Positions 1-7,763 are shown, numbered from the stretch's first letter. The stretch: DNA of 21,971 nucleotides from Flavobacteriales bacterium UBA1694 (GCA_002319955.1 DCJS01000047.1:34431-56401), one strand, 5' to 3'. Notes: a model not told the origin generated them from the sequence alone. Program-made: numbers and translations.

Positions 1-1803
1 AAGCTTGTGACCGAGGCGCGCGCCATTTTTGTAAAAGAGAATGAGAAAAAGACCTTTACACTAGAGAATCTTTTAAAAGCAGAGTCTAAATCCCTTGAGA
101 GCGTTTCTGCCACCTTAGAGCTTACGACAAATCCGATTTGGGAGGTTCTTTTAGCGCTTCCAAGTTTGATGCAAGATCCACAGCTCTCGGCGGACGTCCA
201 GTTTAACAAATGGGTTTCTGAGGTGATTGCCCTTGAACTCTTTAAGCAGAATCCAAGATTAGAGCAGGTCTTTAAGGCCTACCAATCGAAAGACCTTCTT
301 AATTCCAATCTAGAAAAGAATCCAGAGCTTAAGGAGCTCCTTTTAAAAGAGACGCCTTGGGTTTTAGAGAGTAAAACGCAAAGGGATCAAATGGCAAGTC
401 TTGCTAGACTCTTTGACACCAGTACCATGCGCGCCTCCGCAAAGGCCAATTGGACGCGTTTCGAGCAGCTGCAAAACCCCGACGGCGGCTTTAGCTGGCA
501 GCCAGGCGGACCTAGTTCCTACCAAAGCTCACTTTATCTTTTAAAGAATTTAGGCCGTCTAAATGGGTGGCTTCATGGAGATTTAAGCACCTATAGTTCT
601 AAGTTAGAATCACTTGTAAGTGATTTAGTGAACTATGTGGACCTTCAGGCTGAGCAGTTTTACCAAAAGCCCGAGACGCTAATTTCGAGCAATCTGGCTA
701 TTTCGTATTTGGATGCTCGGAGCTATTGGGAAACGCCTTACCCATTGGCGGGTAAGGGGCTAAGTTTAAAAACGGCTTTCATTAGAAAAGCCCCAACTTA
801 TAAACCCTCAGATTTTACGTTCTATGGTCTGCACCGGGCGGCTTTACTTCTGGATCGCTATAAATTAACCACGAGCTCTAAGAAGCTTCTAACTTACCTT
901 AAAGAAACCGCTGTTGAGTCAAAAACACAAGGCTTGTATTGGAAAGAGAATGCAGGTCAGTGGGGCTGGTTCTCCTCGAATATCGCCAACCACGCCGGCG
1001 CCCTTGAAGCCATTAATGCCCTCACGCCTGAGGATGATAGAAGCATCGAAGAGTTGAAAATTCATTTAGTCACTCAAAAAGAGGTGAGCCACTGGGATAC
1101 CTCTAGAGCCACGGCTGAGGTGATTTACCTGCTTTTAAATTCGGGTCGCTCTTGGACCGATAGTCAAAGTGATCAAACTGAGGTCGTTTGGGGCGGTGAG
1201 CTGGTGAAAAGCGAGCTTCCTCTCGAGGCGCCTGGCTATTTAAAAGCCGTGGTGAATGTCCAAGAATTGAGCCCTAAGAAAGGCCAAGTGGAGGTTTATA
1301 AGAAAGGTCCTGGAATCGCCCAAGGAGGTCTGTTTTGGCAGTACTATGAGGATCTAGATAAAATCAGCGCTGCTGCTAGTGTTCTATCGATCAGTAAAGA
1401 ACTCTACCGAATTGAGTCCACAACCAACGGCGAGGTTCTTAAGGCTATTTCCACGTCAGAACCTATTCGTATTGGAGACCGACTCAAAGTGCGCTTAATT
1501 ATAAACTCGGACCGCCCCATGGAGTTCCTCCATTTAAAAGACCAAAGAGCGGCTGGCTTTGAGCCGGTAGATGCCCTATCAACTTACCACTATAGTGGAG
1601 GCCTAGGGTACTATCAGGCCGTTCGAGATGCGTCCATGGACTTTTTCTTCGATTATCTCCCTAAAGGCAGACACGTGCTTGAGTACGACCTGCGCGCAGG
1701 CGCCTCTGGAGTCTTTAGTAATGGTTTAGCGAGTTTAGAGAACTACTACGCGCCACAAATGCGCGCCCATACCCAGGGCACGAACGTAGAAATCAAAGAC
1801 TAA
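1..1803 (+). CDS. Alpha-2-macroglobulin family protein, C-terminal part (5' truncated by window)
   Basis: The frame is open from the first base and ends at TAA 1801-1803, so this is the last ~600 residues of a longer gene; bacterial members in Bacteroidetes usually exceed 1,500 aa. The fragment has a helical toroid-like stretch with the pattern QNPDGGFSW followed by SSLYLLKNL. This resembles the complement/thioester-like alpha-alpha barrel of A2M proteins. The C-terminus (YHYSGGLGYYQAVRDAS, then FFFDYLPKGRHVLEYDLR, then ASLENYYAP) matches the A2M tail and receptor-like domain. Such proteins are envelope-associated and thought to trap proteases or protect the cell surface; that role is family knowledge. 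Whether a CxEQ thioester is present cannot be judged because the region is upstream. The GTG at position 7 is internal and not a believable start. No terminator follows; the next gene has its own promoter-like box. Confidence 0.8.
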   Translation, partial: KLVTEARAIFVKENEKKTFTLENLLKAESKSLESVSATLELTTNPIWEVLLALPSLMQDPQLSADVQFNKWVSEVIALELFKQNPRLEQVFKAYQSKDLLNSNLEKNPELKELLLKETPWVLESKTQRDQMASLARLFDTSTMRASAKANWTRFEQLQNPDGGFSWQPGGPSSYQSSLYLLKNLGRLNGWLHGDLSTYSSKLESLVSDLVNYVDLQAEQFYQKPETLISSNLAISYLDARSYWETPYPLAGKGLSLKTAFIRKAPTYKPSDFTFYGLHRAALLLDRYKLTTSSKKLLTYLKETAVESKTQGLYWKENAGQWGWFSSNIANHAGALEAINALTPEDDRSIEELKIHLVTQKEVSHWDTSRATAEVIYLLLNSGRSWTDSQSDQTEVVWGGELVKSELPLEAPGYLKAVVNVQELSPKKGQVEVYKKGPGIAQGGLFWQYYEDLDKISAAASVLSISKELYRIESTTNGEVLKAISTSEPIRIGDRLKVRLIINSDRPMEFLHLKDQRAAGFEPVDALSTYHYSGGLGYYQAVRDASMDFFFDYLPKGRHVLEYDLRAGASGVFSNGLASLENYYAPQMRAHTQGTNVEIKD

Positions 1804-1884
1804 CGAATTAGATTATTACGTGAACCAGCCTGGACTCGAAAAAGTCCTGAAAGGGCAAATTCGACAGGCATTGAGAAAAAATAA

Positions 1885-1892
1885 TATCTTTG
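1885..1892 (+). promoter_or_regulatory. Bacteroidetes -7 promoter box TATCTTTG
   Basis: TATCTTTG is a perfect TAnnTTTG match ending 16 nt before the ATG at 1909. No good TTG/TTTG lies about 19 bp upstream, so the -33 part is weak. It is likely the promoter of the secreted-protein gene. Confidence 0.45.
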
Positions 1893-1908
1893 TATAAAAC
1901 AAGGACCT

Positions 1909-2481
1909 ATGAATAAAATTAAAGCCCTTGGACTCGCCCTGATTTTAGCCTCAGGCGTCCTAAGTGCACAAGAGAAGGGCAGTGAAATTTTTTGGGCAGA
2001 GCTTCAAAAACACTGCGCAAAATCCTATGAGGGCAAAGTCGTGAATGGCTCGCGAGAGGGCGATGGATTTTCCGATAAAGTCCTTTTAATGCAGGTCCTT
2101 TCTTGCGCCCCAAATGAAATCCGTATCCCTTTTTATGTGGGCGAGGATCAGTCCAGAACCTGGGTGCTCACAAAGGATGAACAGGGATTATTAAAATTGA
2201 AACACGACCACCGACATGCCGATGGGACAGAGGAAGCGGTGACTCAATACGGGGGAAAAAGTACGAACCATGGATTTAAAACCCAGCAGTTTTTTCCAGC
2301 CGATTTAGAAACGAGCAGTCAAATAGCCTACGCTTCTGGAAATGTTTGGTGGATCGATTTAGACGCCACGGGATTTTCTTATAGTTTAAGACGTTTAGGA
2401 CAAGAGCGCCTTTTTACGGTGCGTTTTGACCTAACCAAACCCATCGAAGTGACGAGACGCCCTTGGGGTTGGAAACCTTAA
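1909..2481 (+). CDS. Conserved uncharacterised secreted protein with HDHRH motif
   Basis: 190 aa. Residues 1-20 form a signal peptide (Lys residues, hydrophobic core, cleavage likely after LSA before Gln21), so the mature protein is exported. Two cysteines (36 and 66) could form a disulfide. The most striking segment is residues 99-108, HDHRHADGTE, rich in His and Asp and possibly metal-binding. Other recognisable parts are NEIRIPFYVGEDQSRTWVLT, NVWWIDLD and the C-terminal RFDLTKPIE followed by PWGW. I recall similar proteins, about this length and with the same DHRH-x-DGTE core, in many Bacteroidetes and other bacteria, but I know of no assigned function. It is transcribed from its own TATCTTTG box. 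A DUF1569 gene follows 13 nt later and may be cotranscribed. Function unknown; secretion is the firm part of this call. Confidence 0.7.
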   Translation: MNKIKALGLALILASGVLSAQEKGSEIFWAELQKHCAKSYEGKVVNGSREGDGFSDKVLLMQVLSCAPNEIRIPFYVGEDQSRTWVLTKDEQGLLKLKHDHRHADGTEEAVTQYGGKSTNHGFKTQQFFPADLETSSQIAYASGNVWWIDLDATGFSYSLRRLGQERLFTVRFDLTKPIEVTRRPWGWKP

Positions 2482-2494
2482 CGAATAAAAAAAG

Positions 2495-2950
2495 GTGGAA
2501 TCGGTTTTTGAATTGCAAAAAGAAGAAGGCTACTTAGGGCGCTTAAAGCATCTAAAGAAGGAATCTAAAGCCCAGTGGGGGCAAATGGATGCCGCCCAGA
2601 TGCTCGCGCATTTAAATGCGAGTTATGAGATTCTCTTTGAACTGAGCCAGAAACAGAAACCAACTCTTTTGTCTCGTGTTTTTTTTCGCCTGGTGGTAAA
2701 GCCAATGGTGCTAAGTAAGCGGCCCTTCAAAAAGAACCTCCCCACAGGCAAAGTGCTAAAACAAGTGGAGAGTAGAGAATTTGAGCTCGAACTTTCACGT
2801 CTTCGGGCTTATTTGAGGCAGGTTGAAACGCTGGGACCCGAGGCTTTTGAACAAAAAGAGCACCTGGTTTTTGGAAGACTTTCCTCGGCGCAGTGGGACC
2901 ATCTTTTAAGTAAGCATCTCACCCACCATTTAAATCAATTCGGGGTCTAA
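2495..2950 (+). CDS. DUF1569 / DinB-like fold protein
   Basis: 151 aa with a GTG start. An in-frame TAA at 2486-2488 lies just upstream, so GTG 2495 is the first possible start. The pattern WGQMDAAQMLAHLNASYE (His39) near the N-terminus, a central PTGKVLKQ segment and the C-terminal HLTHHLNQFG (141-150) match DUF1569. This is a four-helix-bundle family related to DinB/YfiT, in which conserved histidines probably hold a metal. Some DinB-like proteins are thiol-dependent transferases, but no substrate can be inferred here. It starts 13 nt after the secreted protein gene, suggesting cotranscription. There is no Shine-Dalgarno sequence, only an A-rich leader. Family call is good; function is unknown. 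Confidence 0.72.
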   Translation: MESVFELQKEEGYLGRLKHLKKESKAQWGQMDAAQMLAHLNASYEILFELSQKQKPTLLSRVFFRLVVKPMVLSKRPFKKNLPTGKVLKQVESREFELELSRLRAYLRQVETLGPEAFEQKEHLVFGRLSSAQWDHLLSKHLTHHLNQFGV

Positions 2951-3005
2951 GAAGCCCAAAAAGAGCCACTAAATTTCTTAGAAATAAATTAGAAAATAAA
3001 CGACT

Positions 3006-3425
3006 ATGAAAAAAGTAATTTCAGTCCTGGCAGGGCTGATTTCTGGATCTTTAGTGATGATGCTTGTCCAAATGCTTGGGCACACTCTCTATCCGCAACC
3101 TGCAACCATGGATCCAAATGACATGGGACAGCTTGCTCAGTATGTTAAAACGGCGCCTTTCATGGCTCTTTTTTTTATCATTATCTCCTACGCGGTGGCC
3201 GCTGTTTTTTCAGGGTTTATCTCCACGCTTATTGCAAATGACTCGAGGCGCTTGTACGCCTTAATTTGTGGAGGGGTGTTTTTAATTCAGTCCCTTTTTA
3301 TGATGGCAAGTCTTCCAACACCAATTTGGTTCTGGGTTTTAGGAATTGCGGTTTGGGGACTTGTTGAACTCGGGTACCGACTGGCTCCTCTTGTAATTCG
3401 TCCTAGCACAAAAAACTTAAAGTAG
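3006..3425 (+). CDS. Small integral membrane protein, four predicted TM helices
   Basis: 139 aa. Hydrophobic segments lie at about residues 5-27, 53-75, 84-104 and 106-126, with a polar extracytoplasmic loop containing HTLYPQP and MDPNDMGQLAQYV between helices 1 and 2. The C-terminal tail is basic, fitting a cytoplasmic location under the positive-inside rule. I recognise a general resemblance to small uncharacterised membrane proteins of Flavobacteria but cannot name a family with a function. The ATG at 3006 has a short A/T-rich leader. TAAATTTC at 2970-2977 is a one-mismatch -7 box that could drive it. It sits 55 nt after the DUF1569 gene and 29 nt before a VOC protein. Confidence 0.65.
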   Translation: MKKVISVLAGLISGSLVMMLVQMLGHTLYPQPATMDPNDMGQLAQYVKTAPFMALFFIIISYAVAAVFSGFISTLIANDSRRLYALICGGVFLIQSLFMMASLPTPIWFWVLGIAVWGLVELGYRLAPLVIRPSTKNLK

Positions 3426-3454
3426 TACTGTTTAACTCTTATACTTAACTATTT

Positions 3455-3883
3455 ATGGCAACCTTGAATGTATATCTAAATTTTGATGGCAATTGTCTCG
3501 AGGCCTTTAAATTTTACCAATCCGTCTTTGGTGGAGAGTTCTCTCATGTCGGGACGTTTAGAGATGTGCCACCCTCAGATTCTATGCCGCCTTTAAGTGA
3601 GCAGGACCTCGATCGGGTCTTACATATTTCCTTACCTATTTCCGTTGAAACGGTTCTTATGGGAAGTGACACCTTTCCAGGCAGTGAAAAACTAACCCAA
3701 GGAAATAACTACACTATTGCGGTAGGCGTGAGTTCCAAAGCGCAGGCCGAAACCTATTTTGCGGCGCTTAGCGACAAAGGCGTGGTCAGTATGCCCATGA
3801 GCGATACCTTCTGGGGATCGTATTTCGGCATGCTCGTGGACCAATTCGGCATCCAGTGGATGATTGATTTTGATGCCTCTTAA
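3455..3883 (+). CDS. VOC superfamily protein, PhnB/YjdN-like
   Basis: 142 aa. It opens with the typical PhnB-like pattern MATLNVYLNFDGNCLEAFKFY followed by FGGEF, and continues with a central HISLPI / LMGSDTFPG stretch. The C-terminal FWGSYFGMLVDQFGIQWMIDF is the hallmark end of this family (WG..yG...D.fGv.W.i). Members have the paired beta-alpha-beta-beta-beta glyoxalase/bleomycin-resistance fold and are often labelled as 3-demethylubiquinone-methyltransferase-like without biochemical proof. Length is normal and the protein appears intact and cytoplasmic (no signal peptide). It is the last plus-strand gene before a convergent minus-strand unit. I see no convincing terminator in the 67-bp gap. 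Family call firm, substrate unknown. Confidence 0.78.
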   Translation: MATLNVYLNFDGNCLEAFKFYQSVFGGEFSHVGTFRDVPPSDSMPPLSEQDLDRVLHISLPISVETVLMGSDTFPGSEKLTQGNNYTIAVGVSSKAQAETYFAALSDKGVVSMPMSDTFWGSYFGMLVDQFGIQWMIDFDAS

Positions 3884-3950
3884 GACAAGTTTAACAAGTT
3901 TGGTTTTTGATTTAAAACGAAAGGCTAGACCACCCAGGTAAAAGCCCGAG

Positions 3951-4955
3951 TTACTCGTGGTGAAAATGCCTTTGGAAGGCCACTTTTGGATCTTGTTTAA
4001 GGACGTTGAGTCGAAACCAAGATTCTAAAAATCCCCAACCGTAGGAAAACAATTGAATATAGGAGGCAATCACTGAAAGACCTGCAATGCTTATGTTCCC
4101 CGTTTTTATTAGGGCATGGAAAAAGACCAAAAACGTATAGAATCCGTAAAATAGAAGAAGCATCGGACTAGAAAATCCGTAATACGCGACCACACCTAAA
4201 ATATACCCAATTAAGAACAGCGAAGGAAAGGCGAAGGTTAATTTGACAAACTGCGGATGCCTTTGATTTAGAATAGGCCGAGCAACCCCAAATTGGTGGA
4301 TCTGTCTGGAGAACTTTCCAAAATCAGTCCGGCGTTTGTGGTAGACCGCAATAGTATCAAAAAAAGCCGTCGTGTACCCGTGCTCCCAAAGCGTCATCGA
4401 AAGGTCTGGATCCTCGCCAATGCGAAGTTCACTAAATCCGCCCACGGCTACAAACGCCTCCTTTCTTACGCCCATATTAAAACTGCGCGGCTGAAATTTG
4501 CCAATTCCTTTTTTATTGCCTCGAATTCCCCCTGTAGTGAATAGGGAGGTCATGGCGTAAGAAATTGCTTTTTGCATCAAATTAAAGCCCCGGTGGGCCT
4601 TGTCTGCCCCGCCAAACGCGTCGCATGGCATTTCATTTAGACTGGATCTAACGCTACTTATATAGTCGTTCTCAAGAGTCACGTCGCTGTCTAAGAAAAT
4701 TAGGTACTCGCCCTTTGCTCGGGCTGCCCCGTAATTACGGCTCAGACCTGGCCCTGAATTTACTTTACGAAAAAATTCGATGTTAAGTCGGTCCTTAAAG
4801 AGCTCGATGGTGGGCAGTAGCGCAATATTCGAACCGTCGTCAACGACAATCACCTCGAAATTCAAATCTGTTTGAAAACAAAGAGAATTCAATAGCTCGA
4901 AAAGTTCATCCTTTCGGTTGAATATGGCAACAATGATACTAAGAGTCGGAGTCAA
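3951..4955 (-). CDS. Membrane-anchored family 2 glycosyltransferase
   Basis: 334 aa. The N-terminal GT-A domain shows SIIVAIFNRKDE, the nucleotide-binding VVDDGS (Asp39-Asp40) and the metal-binding LDSD (Asp89-Ser90-Asp91). It also has RNYGAARAKGEYLIF and the GEDPDLSMTLWEHGY acceptor/catalytic region (Glu181-Asp182). The C-terminal third is hydrophobic, with helices at about 241-260, 264-283 and 288-306, so the enzyme is anchored in the inner membrane with the catalytic domain in the cytoplasm. Donor and acceptor sugars cannot be predicted; cell-surface glycan or glycolipid synthesis is a reasonable inference. Its ATG lies inside the end of the upstream methyltransferase gene (17-bp overlap, different frame), so translation is probably coupled. 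No other polysaccharide genes are nearby, which makes it an orphan glycosyltransferase. Confidence 0.85.
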   Translation of the reverse strand: MTPTLSIIVAIFNRKDELFELLNSLCFQTDLNFEVIVVDDGSNIALLPTIELFKDRLNIEFFRKVNSGPGLSRNYGAARAKGEYLIFLDSDVTLENDYISSVRSSLNEMPCDAFGGADKAHRGFNLMQKAISYAMTSLFTTGGIRGNKKGIGKFQPRSFNMGVRKEAFVAVGGFSELRIGEDPDLSMTLWEHGYTTAFFDTIAVYHKRRTDFGKFSRQIHQFGVARPILNQRHPQFVKLTFAFPSLFLIGYILGVVAYYGFSSPMLLLFYGFYTFLVFFHALIKTGNISIAGLSVIASYIQLFSYGWGFLESWFRLNVLKQDPKVAFQRHFHHE

Positions 4956-6180
4956 GGGCTTGCGGGTTTTCGGTGGAATCGTCTATGATTTTATCTACTG
5001 AGTCGTCTGAGTCGTCGTCTTTTTTGCTTTGGCCGCCTCTTTTTTTCGTGCCTTCGTACATTTCATATTGTAAAAAGCGGGTCTCTAATTTCCCATTAAA
5101 GAGTTTGACTTTTCTTGAGGGGCGAAGTCCAATCTTTTTAACGGCTTCTAAATCAGAGGAAATTAACCAGCCCAGGGTGTGGGGGTAGAAGGTTTTAAAG
5201 GTGTCTCCAATTTTTTTGTAGAAGTCTGAATCGGTAATCTCGATTCGCTCATCGTAAGGGGGATTGAATACCATTAAAAGAGGGAAGAGGTCCTTTTTAC
5301 TTTCAAAGAAATCTTGGTTTCTCACCTCAATGACGTCCTGCAGTTCGGCTGCGGCGAGGTTCATTTCGGCTGCTTCCAGCATTTGAGGATCGATGTCGTA
5401 CCCCACGATTTTCCCTTCAAATGGGGTCATGCGGTTTAATCGGTGCTCCTTTATAGATTGGAAAAGTTCGTGGTCGTAATTTGGCCAGTTTTGGAAGGCA
5501 AACCCTTTACGGTAGAGTTGGGCTGGCATGTTCATCGCGAGCATCGCCGCTTCAATTAAAAGCGTTCCCGAGCCGCACATTGGGTCTAGGAAATTTCCTT
5601 TCCCGTCCCATCCTGCAATCTGCAGCATGCCTGCCGCGAGCACCTCATTTAAAGGCGCTTGTCCGCCGTCCTGTCGGTAGCCTCTTTTGAAAAGAGCATC
5701 CCCTGAGGAGTCTAGCGAGATTGTGACAAGCTCCCGGTCAATGTGAAGATTGAATTTGATGTCTGGATTCTTGGCATCCACACTGGGGCGGACTTTGAAA
5801 TTGTCCCGAAAGAAGTCCACAATCGCATCTTTCATCTTCAAGGTAATAAACTGAGAATGCGTAAAAGTATCGGAGTAGACCGTTGAATCAATGGCAAAGG
5901 TTTGTCCAGGCTTAAGGTATTTATCCCAAGAAAAACGGTACAGTTTATCGTAGAAATTTTGTTCGTTGTAGGCCTTAAATTCAAAGAGTGGAACGATGAT
6001 TTTTAAAGCCGTTCTTAGTGAGTAATTAATCTTGTATAGAAAGCCTAAATCCCCTTCGCAGTTCACCGCGCGGTTTTTTATCTCCACATTTCGGCCTCCA
6101 AGTTTCTTAACTTCTTCGGCCAGAAGCTCTTCGAGTCCAAAAAAGGTTTTAATTTGTATTTGTAATTCGTCTGGATTCAT
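4939..6180 (-). CDS. THUMP-domain class I SAM-dependent rRNA methyltransferase (RlmL N-half-like)
   Basis: 413 aa. An N-terminal ferredoxin-like/THUMP region (about 1-165) is followed by RGYRQDGGQAPLNEVLAAGML. Next come the SAM-binding motif DPMCGSGT (199-206), the acidic ribose-binding YDIDPQM (261-267) and the catalytic NPPY (306-309). This arrangement is that of the guanine-N2 23S rRNA methyltransferases related to E. coli RlmL (m2G2445) and YpsC. The second, RlmK-like half is absent, as in single-domain homologues. The C-terminus after about residue 377 is a low-complexity Lys then Asp/Ser-rich tail (GTKKRGGQSKK, then DDDSDDS) that looks non-catalytic and may vary between species. A near-consensus box AACCTTTG ends 16 nt upstream of the ATG. 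The overlapping glycosyltransferase downstream is probably cotranscribed. Confidence 0.85.
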   Translation of the reverse strand: MNPDELQIQIKTFFGLEELLAEEVKKLGGRNVEIKNRAVNCEGDLGFLYKINYSLRTALKIIVPLFEFKAYNEQNFYDKLYRFSWDKYLKPGQTFAIDSTVYSDTFTHSQFITLKMKDAIVDFFRDNFKVRPSVDAKNPDIKFNLHIDRELVTISLDSSGDALFKRGYRQDGGQAPLNEVLAAGMLQIAGWDGKGNFLDPMCGSGTLLIEAAMLAMNMPAQLYRKGFAFQNWPNYDHELFQSIKEHRLNRMTPFEGKIVGYDIDPQMLEAAEMNLAAAELQDVIEVRNQDFFESKKDLFPLLMVFNPPYDERIEITDSDFYKKIGDTFKTFYPHTLGWLISSDLEAVKKIGLRPSRKVKLFNGKLETRFLQYEMYEGTKKRGGQSKKDDDSDDSVDKIIDDSTENPQALDSDS

Positions 6181-6196
6181 AGGGCTGTTTGTTTAG

Positions 6197-6204
6197 CAAA
6201 GGTT
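6197..6204 (-). promoter_or_regulatory. Near-consensus -7 box (AACCTTTG) for the rRNA methyltransferase
   Basis: Read on the minus strand, AACCTTTG differs from TAnnTTTG only at the first base and ends 16 nt before the ATG at 6180. This is the same spacing as at 1885-1892 and 20723-20730. No clear -33 element is visible. Confidence 0.3.
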
Positions 6205-6265
6205 TAAAATCGTCTGCATAAGATTTCGCATGCGATTTAATATGCTTTAGTTTGGCAAATTTAGC

Positions 6266-6273
6266 TATTTTTG
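6266..6273 (+). promoter_or_regulatory. -7 box TATTTTTG, 4 nt from ATG (leaderless-type)
   Basis: A perfect TAnnTTTG match ends 4 nt before ATG 6278 (TATTTTTG-CACA-ATG). With a box centred near -7, the transcript would start at or next to the A of ATG. The -33 element is weak. Confidence 0.5.
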
Positions 6274-6277
6274 CACA

Positions 6278-7009
6278 ATGGAGTGGTTTAAAACGTGGTT
6301 CAATTCGCCGTATTATCATATACTATATAAAAACAGGGACTATAAGGAAGCAGAAGCCTTTTTAACCCTACTTTTAAAGGACCTAAACTTAAACGTTGGG
6401 GCCTCTATTATTGATCTTGGCTGCGGCAAAGGGCGCCATAGTGTCTTTTTAAACCGACTAGGCTACAGAGTCTTGGGTCTTGACCTTTCAAGTGAAAGTA
6501 TTTCAGCTAATAAAGCCTATGAGAACGACACCCTAAAATTTGAAGTGCACGACATGCGCGATACAATTGAGTCGGACCCGGTGGATGCGGTTTTCAATCT
6601 TTTTACAAGTTTTGGCTATTTCATGGATCCAAAGGATGATGAGCGCGTCTTTTCTTCCGTATCAAGCGCTTTAAAGCCAGGCGGGTATTTCGTGCTTGAC
6701 TTCTTAAATCAGAAGCAGGTGATTGACTCGCTGGTTCCCAAAAGTACAGAGCTTAGAGAAGGGCTTGAATTTCAAATTGATAAGCATATAGAAGAAGGCT
6801 CCGTGGTGAAAGAGATTCGGTTTGTAGAAGAGGGGAAGAACTTCTTCTTTTATGAAAAAGTAAAACTCCACACCCTTGAGTATATGGACGATTTAGCAAT
6901 GCTTTACGGTTTTGAAAAGATAGCCATCTACGGAGACTATGCTCTATCGGAATTTCAAATTGAAAGTTCCCCAAGAGCTCTGAGTGTCTATCGAAAAATA
7001 ACCCCATGA
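6278..7009 (+). CDS. Class I SAM-dependent methyltransferase
   Basis: 243 aa. SAM-binding motif I is IIDLGCGKGRHSVFLNRLGY (44-63), followed by LGLDLS (acidic residue for the ribose) and DAVFNLFTSFGYF (motif IV region). LKPGGYFVLDF (132-142) is motif VI. The N-terminal MEWFKTWFNSPYYHILYKNRD is a recognisable start shared by a flavobacterial subgroup, supporting ATG 6278. The substrate cannot be told from sequence. Its stop overlaps the start of the ZIP transporter gene (ATGA, 4 bp), so the two are translationally coupled. The start codon lies just 4 nt after a TATTTTTG box, so the mRNA is predicted to be leaderless. Confidence 0.82.
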   Translation: MEWFKTWFNSPYYHILYKNRDYKEAEAFLTLLLKDLNLNVGASIIDLGCGKGRHSVFLNRLGYRVLGLDLSSESISANKAYENDTLKFEVHDMRDTIESDPVDAVFNLFTSFGYFMDPKDDERVFSSVSSALKPGGYFVLDFLNQKQVIDSLVPKSTELREGLEFQIDKHIEEGSVVKEIRFVEEGKNFFFYEKVKLHTLEYMDDLAMLYGFEKIAIYGDYALSEFQIESSPRALSVYRKITP

Positions 7010-7695
7010 TATATCTATTACTAATTCTCAGTGTCCTAATAGGCGTTCTACTAGGGAAATATTTGGGCCAGAAAAACAAGATTGCAAAAGGGCTACTGGT
7101 CTTAAGTGCCGGTTTTTTAATCACCATCTGCTTAAATGAAGTCTTTCCAACGGTTTATGCGAACATAGACCATAACAGTGGGCTTTGGGTTATTGCGGGT
7201 GTGCTTTTACAGATGCTTCTTGAGAATTTGACCAAAGGTTTTGAACACGGGCACATGCACCAGAAATCGGAAGACGGAATTTTGCCCTTGGCCCTTATTT
7301 TGGGGCTTTTCGTGCACGCTTTTATCGAGGGCATTCCTCTGGCGCGCGAGACCAATTGGAACACGCCTTACCTTCAAGGAATCCTGATCCATAACTTGCC
7401 TATTTCGTTTATTTTAGGGGCTTTTCTTTTTCGAAGTAAGAAGTTTTCAGCCACCTCCTGGCTGGTCGTTAGTCTATTTGCCTTGGCATCGCCTTTAGGC
7501 ATGCTCTTGGGGCAGTACTTTGATCCAAGTTGGGAGCCTTATTTCTTAGCCGTGGTTGGGGGAATCTTTTTACATATTTCCTCGGTGATCATCTTTGAGA
7601 GCAGTAAGAACCACAATGTAGATTGGGGGAAAATCATCCTTGTGCTTCTAGGGATTGGCCTAGCGCTGATTGGGCATCAATTTCACGCCCATTAA
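7006..7695 (+). CDS. ZIP-family divalent metal transporter
   Basis: 229 aa with about seven to eight hydrophobic segments. Between TM3 and TM4 is a short His-rich loop, HGHMH (81-85). TM4 carries HAFIEGIPL (His104, Glu108), the usual metal-binding signature. TM5 carries HNLPISF (129-135), where canonical ZIPs have HN-x-PEG, so the TM5 glutamate is replaced by Ile133. TM4 also has Ala105 where many ZIPs have Asn. The protein ends in HQFHAH. ZIP proteins import Zn, Fe or Mn across the inner membrane; the substrate here is uncertain because of the missing second-site ligands. I recall a Bacteroidetes subgroup with similar changes. It is coupled by ATGA to the preceding methyltransferase gene and ends before a bidirectional terminator. 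Confidence 0.8.
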   Translation: MIYLLLILSVLIGVLLGKYLGQKNKIAKGLLVLSAGFLITICLNEVFPTVYANIDHNSGLWVIAGVLLQMLLENLTKGFEHGHMHQKSEDGILPLALILGLFVHAFIEGIPLARETNWNTPYLQGILIHNLPISFILGAFLFRSKKFSATSWLVVSLFALASPLGMLLGQYFDPSWEPYFLAVVGGIFLHISSVIIFESSKNHNVDWGKIILVLLGIGLALIGHQFHAH

Positions 7696-7763
7696 ACCTA
7701 GGGCCAAAGAGCTCGTGGGACCAAACAAGGCAGCGCGGTCCAAATGAGCGAAATCTTAATACC

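Noticed and set aside
1832..1847. GGACT/AGTCC hairpin as terminator of the A2M gene
   Set aside because: Only 5 bp of stem and no T tract follow; it is most likely chance.
3884..3950. Terminator between the convergent VOC and glycosyltransferase genes
   Set aside because: I could find only imperfect direct repeats (AAGTTTAAC/AAGTTTGG) and no stem with a T tract.
6753..7127. 124-aa minus-strand open frame opposite the methyltransferase/ZIP junction
   Set aside because: It spans two well-supported genes on the other strand and shows no family features.
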